A DNA stretch of 64,000 nucleotides from Opitutia bacterium (lineage in GTDB: Bacteria > Verrucomicrobiota > Verrucomicrobiia > Opitutales > Opitutaceae), in NCBI GenBank assembly GCA_947474365.1, contig CANJIU010000011.1, positions 62,001 through 126,000 of the forward strand, read 5' to 3'. The first letter of the stretch is position 1. Each line of letters starts with the position of its first letter. This document shows, piece after piece, positions 63,082-64,000 of this stretch. A program made the position numbers and the translations under genes. Under the pieces are notes generated by a model, which saw only the letters and a list, made by a program, of their open reading frames with translations, was not told where the DNA came from and made no database searches.

Positions 63082-63891
63082 ATGAAGTGCACCACGGCAT
63101 GTTTGCTCCAGAGTCTGTTCCTCCTTGCTCCAGGAATCGGCGACGGGCTGCTTCAGGCGGACGAAGTGTGGCTTACGCCGGAGCGGTTCGGCGTGACTCC
63201 CGGGGCCACAATGGCGTTTTCGATGACGTCAGGAGTCGCTTTTCGCGCCGGAACGATTGCGGTGAGTCCCCGCGAGGCCGAGCGGGTCGTGGCGCGTTTG
63301 GGCAACGAGATGCTGGCGACCGTGGTATCGGGCGAAAAGACATCTCCGTTTTCCATCACCGTGCCGCGACCGGGTTTTGTGGTGTTGTCGCTCGAGCTGA
63401 AGGGACAGACGATTGATCTGCCGTTTGATCGGGTAGAGGCGCGGCTTCGGGCGATTCGAGCGAGCGCGGCGCTGCGCGAAGGGTGGGCGGAGGCAACGGG
63501 TTCGGGGCGTTGGCGGGAGACCGAAGTGAAACGGGCGACGGCGTTCGTGCGGGTGGGTGAACCCGAGGCCGGTGACCGCGGGTGGGCTGTGCCGTTGAGG
63601 CGGGGACTGGAGGTGGTTCCGGAAAGAGATCCGACGGTAATGCGGGCGGGCGAGGAGCTTCCGGTCAGGGTTCTGAGCGCCGGCCTGCCGGTGGCGGACT
63701 TCGCGCTCGCTTTTGTGTCGTGGGAGGAAAAATACGAACATGTGGTTGTCACCGATGAAGCGGGCCGCGCTTCGGCGCCGCTCGAAATTGCGGGGCGATG
63801 GTTGCTGCGTGGCACGCGCCTGATTCGTTCGAATACGGCGGGACGGGATTGGGAGAGCGAAACCACCGCGCTCGTGGTTGAGGTGAGATGA
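63082..63891 (+). CDS. Exported DUF4198-like protein of unknown function
   Basis: A 269-residue protein with a signal peptide (MKCTTACLLQSLFLLAPGIG). The mature part starts with DEVWLTPERFGVTPG and has Ig-like beta repeats: FVVLSLELKGQTI, VMRAGEELPVRVLSAGLPVADF, VVTDEAGRASAPLE. This resembles DUF4198 periplasmic proteins, which often sit with metal or TonB transport genes, but none is nearby. An internal run RAIRASAALREGWAEATGS may bind a ligand. It is divergent from aat with 21 bases between the starts. Confidence 0.6.
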   Translation: MKCTTACLLQSLFLLAPGIGDGLLQADEVWLTPERFGVTPGATMAFSMTSGVAFRAGTIAVSPREAERVVARLGNEMLATVVSGEKTSPFSITVPRPGFVVLSLELKGQTIDLPFDRVEARLRAIRASAALREGWAEATGSGRWRETEVKRATAFVRVGEPEAGDRGWAVPLRRGLEVVPERDPTVMRAGEELPVRVLSAGLPVADFALAFVSWEEKYEHVVVTDEAGRASAPLEIAGRWLLRGTRLIRSNTAGRDWESETTALVVEVR

Positions 63892-64000
63892 CTTTCTTCG
63901 GACGGAAATGCGCGCGCTTTTCTTCCGGAGTGTCGGTTGTAATGCCTTGCGTAGGTGCGAGGGGCGGCGCTTGGCTCGAAAAACTCGTCATGAATTCCCC

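Noticed and set aside
63749..63991. Minus-strand frame of 80 codons at the right edge
   Set aside because: Mostly antisense to the exported DUF4198-like protein and rich in Pro, Arg and Ser; no domain is visible.

Overview
The window is G+C-rich, densely coded bacterial chromosome. The gene mix points to a Gram-negative member of the PVC group, most likely Verrucomicrobiota of the Opitutaceae type. It includes two formylglycine sulfatases, a TonB-dependent receptor with an N-terminal carboxypeptidase-like domain, a planctomycete-type cytochrome C/DUF1549/DUF1553 gene paired with DUF1501, a TIGR02999-type ECF sigma factor beside Ser/Thr kinases with TPR tails, and an NfeD-flotillin operon. The placement is an inference from gene content; no rRNA is present. 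I found no tRNA, rRNA, CRISPR array, phage, integrase or transposase.

Layout: (1) 1-8765, a glycan-use locus: the end of a sialidase-like gene, a convergent sulfatase, then a TonB-dependent receptor, a sialidase-like protein and a TIM-barrel glycosidase-like protein joined by overlapping stop/start codons. (2) 8811-11722, a minus-strand operon of RidA, a D-serine dehydratase/D-threonine aldolase-type PLP enzyme and a GntP permease, which reads as D-hydroxyamino acid catabolism. (3) 12018-15308, ettA, a Uma2 nuclease-like gene and an isoprenylcysteine-methyltransferase-like membrane protein. (4) 15426-19909, the PSD1-type cytochrome gene overlapping a DUF1501 gene. (5) 19910-20835, a 0.9-kb repeat-rich gap. 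(6) 20836-32194, a signalling array: ECF sigma factor, a 1603-residue kinase/TPR receptor, small membrane proteins, a PEGA-like protein, a kinase-leader remnant, a second kinase and a lipoprotein.

(7) 32391-41046, a second sulfatase, a redoxin, SelO, an AIM24 protein, and a tatA-smr-phosphodiesterase group behind an aldose epimerase. (8) 41194-49463, an NfeD1b-NfeD-FloA operon with a fourth membrane protein, a RodZ-like protein, FtsK and mannose-6-phosphate isomerase. (9) 49580-51372, grpE-dnaJ. (10) 51397-56339, a xylFGH importer, an RfaE2-like nucleotidyltransferase and purN. (11) 56368-63891, a frameshifted M61 peptidase, creB-creC-creD, prmA, aat and an exported DUF4198-like protein.

The most notable points are these. 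The kinase array has two kinase genes whose first 298 residues differ at only nine positions, while the rest is diverged, and a stranded kinase leader lies between them. A textbook cre-tag (TTCAC-N6-TTCAC) sits just upstream of creD, and that CreD lacks most of the periplasmic domain. The RidA/D-serine dehydratase/GntP operon, a one-base frameshift in the M61 peptidase and several unrecognised repeat families also deserve attention.
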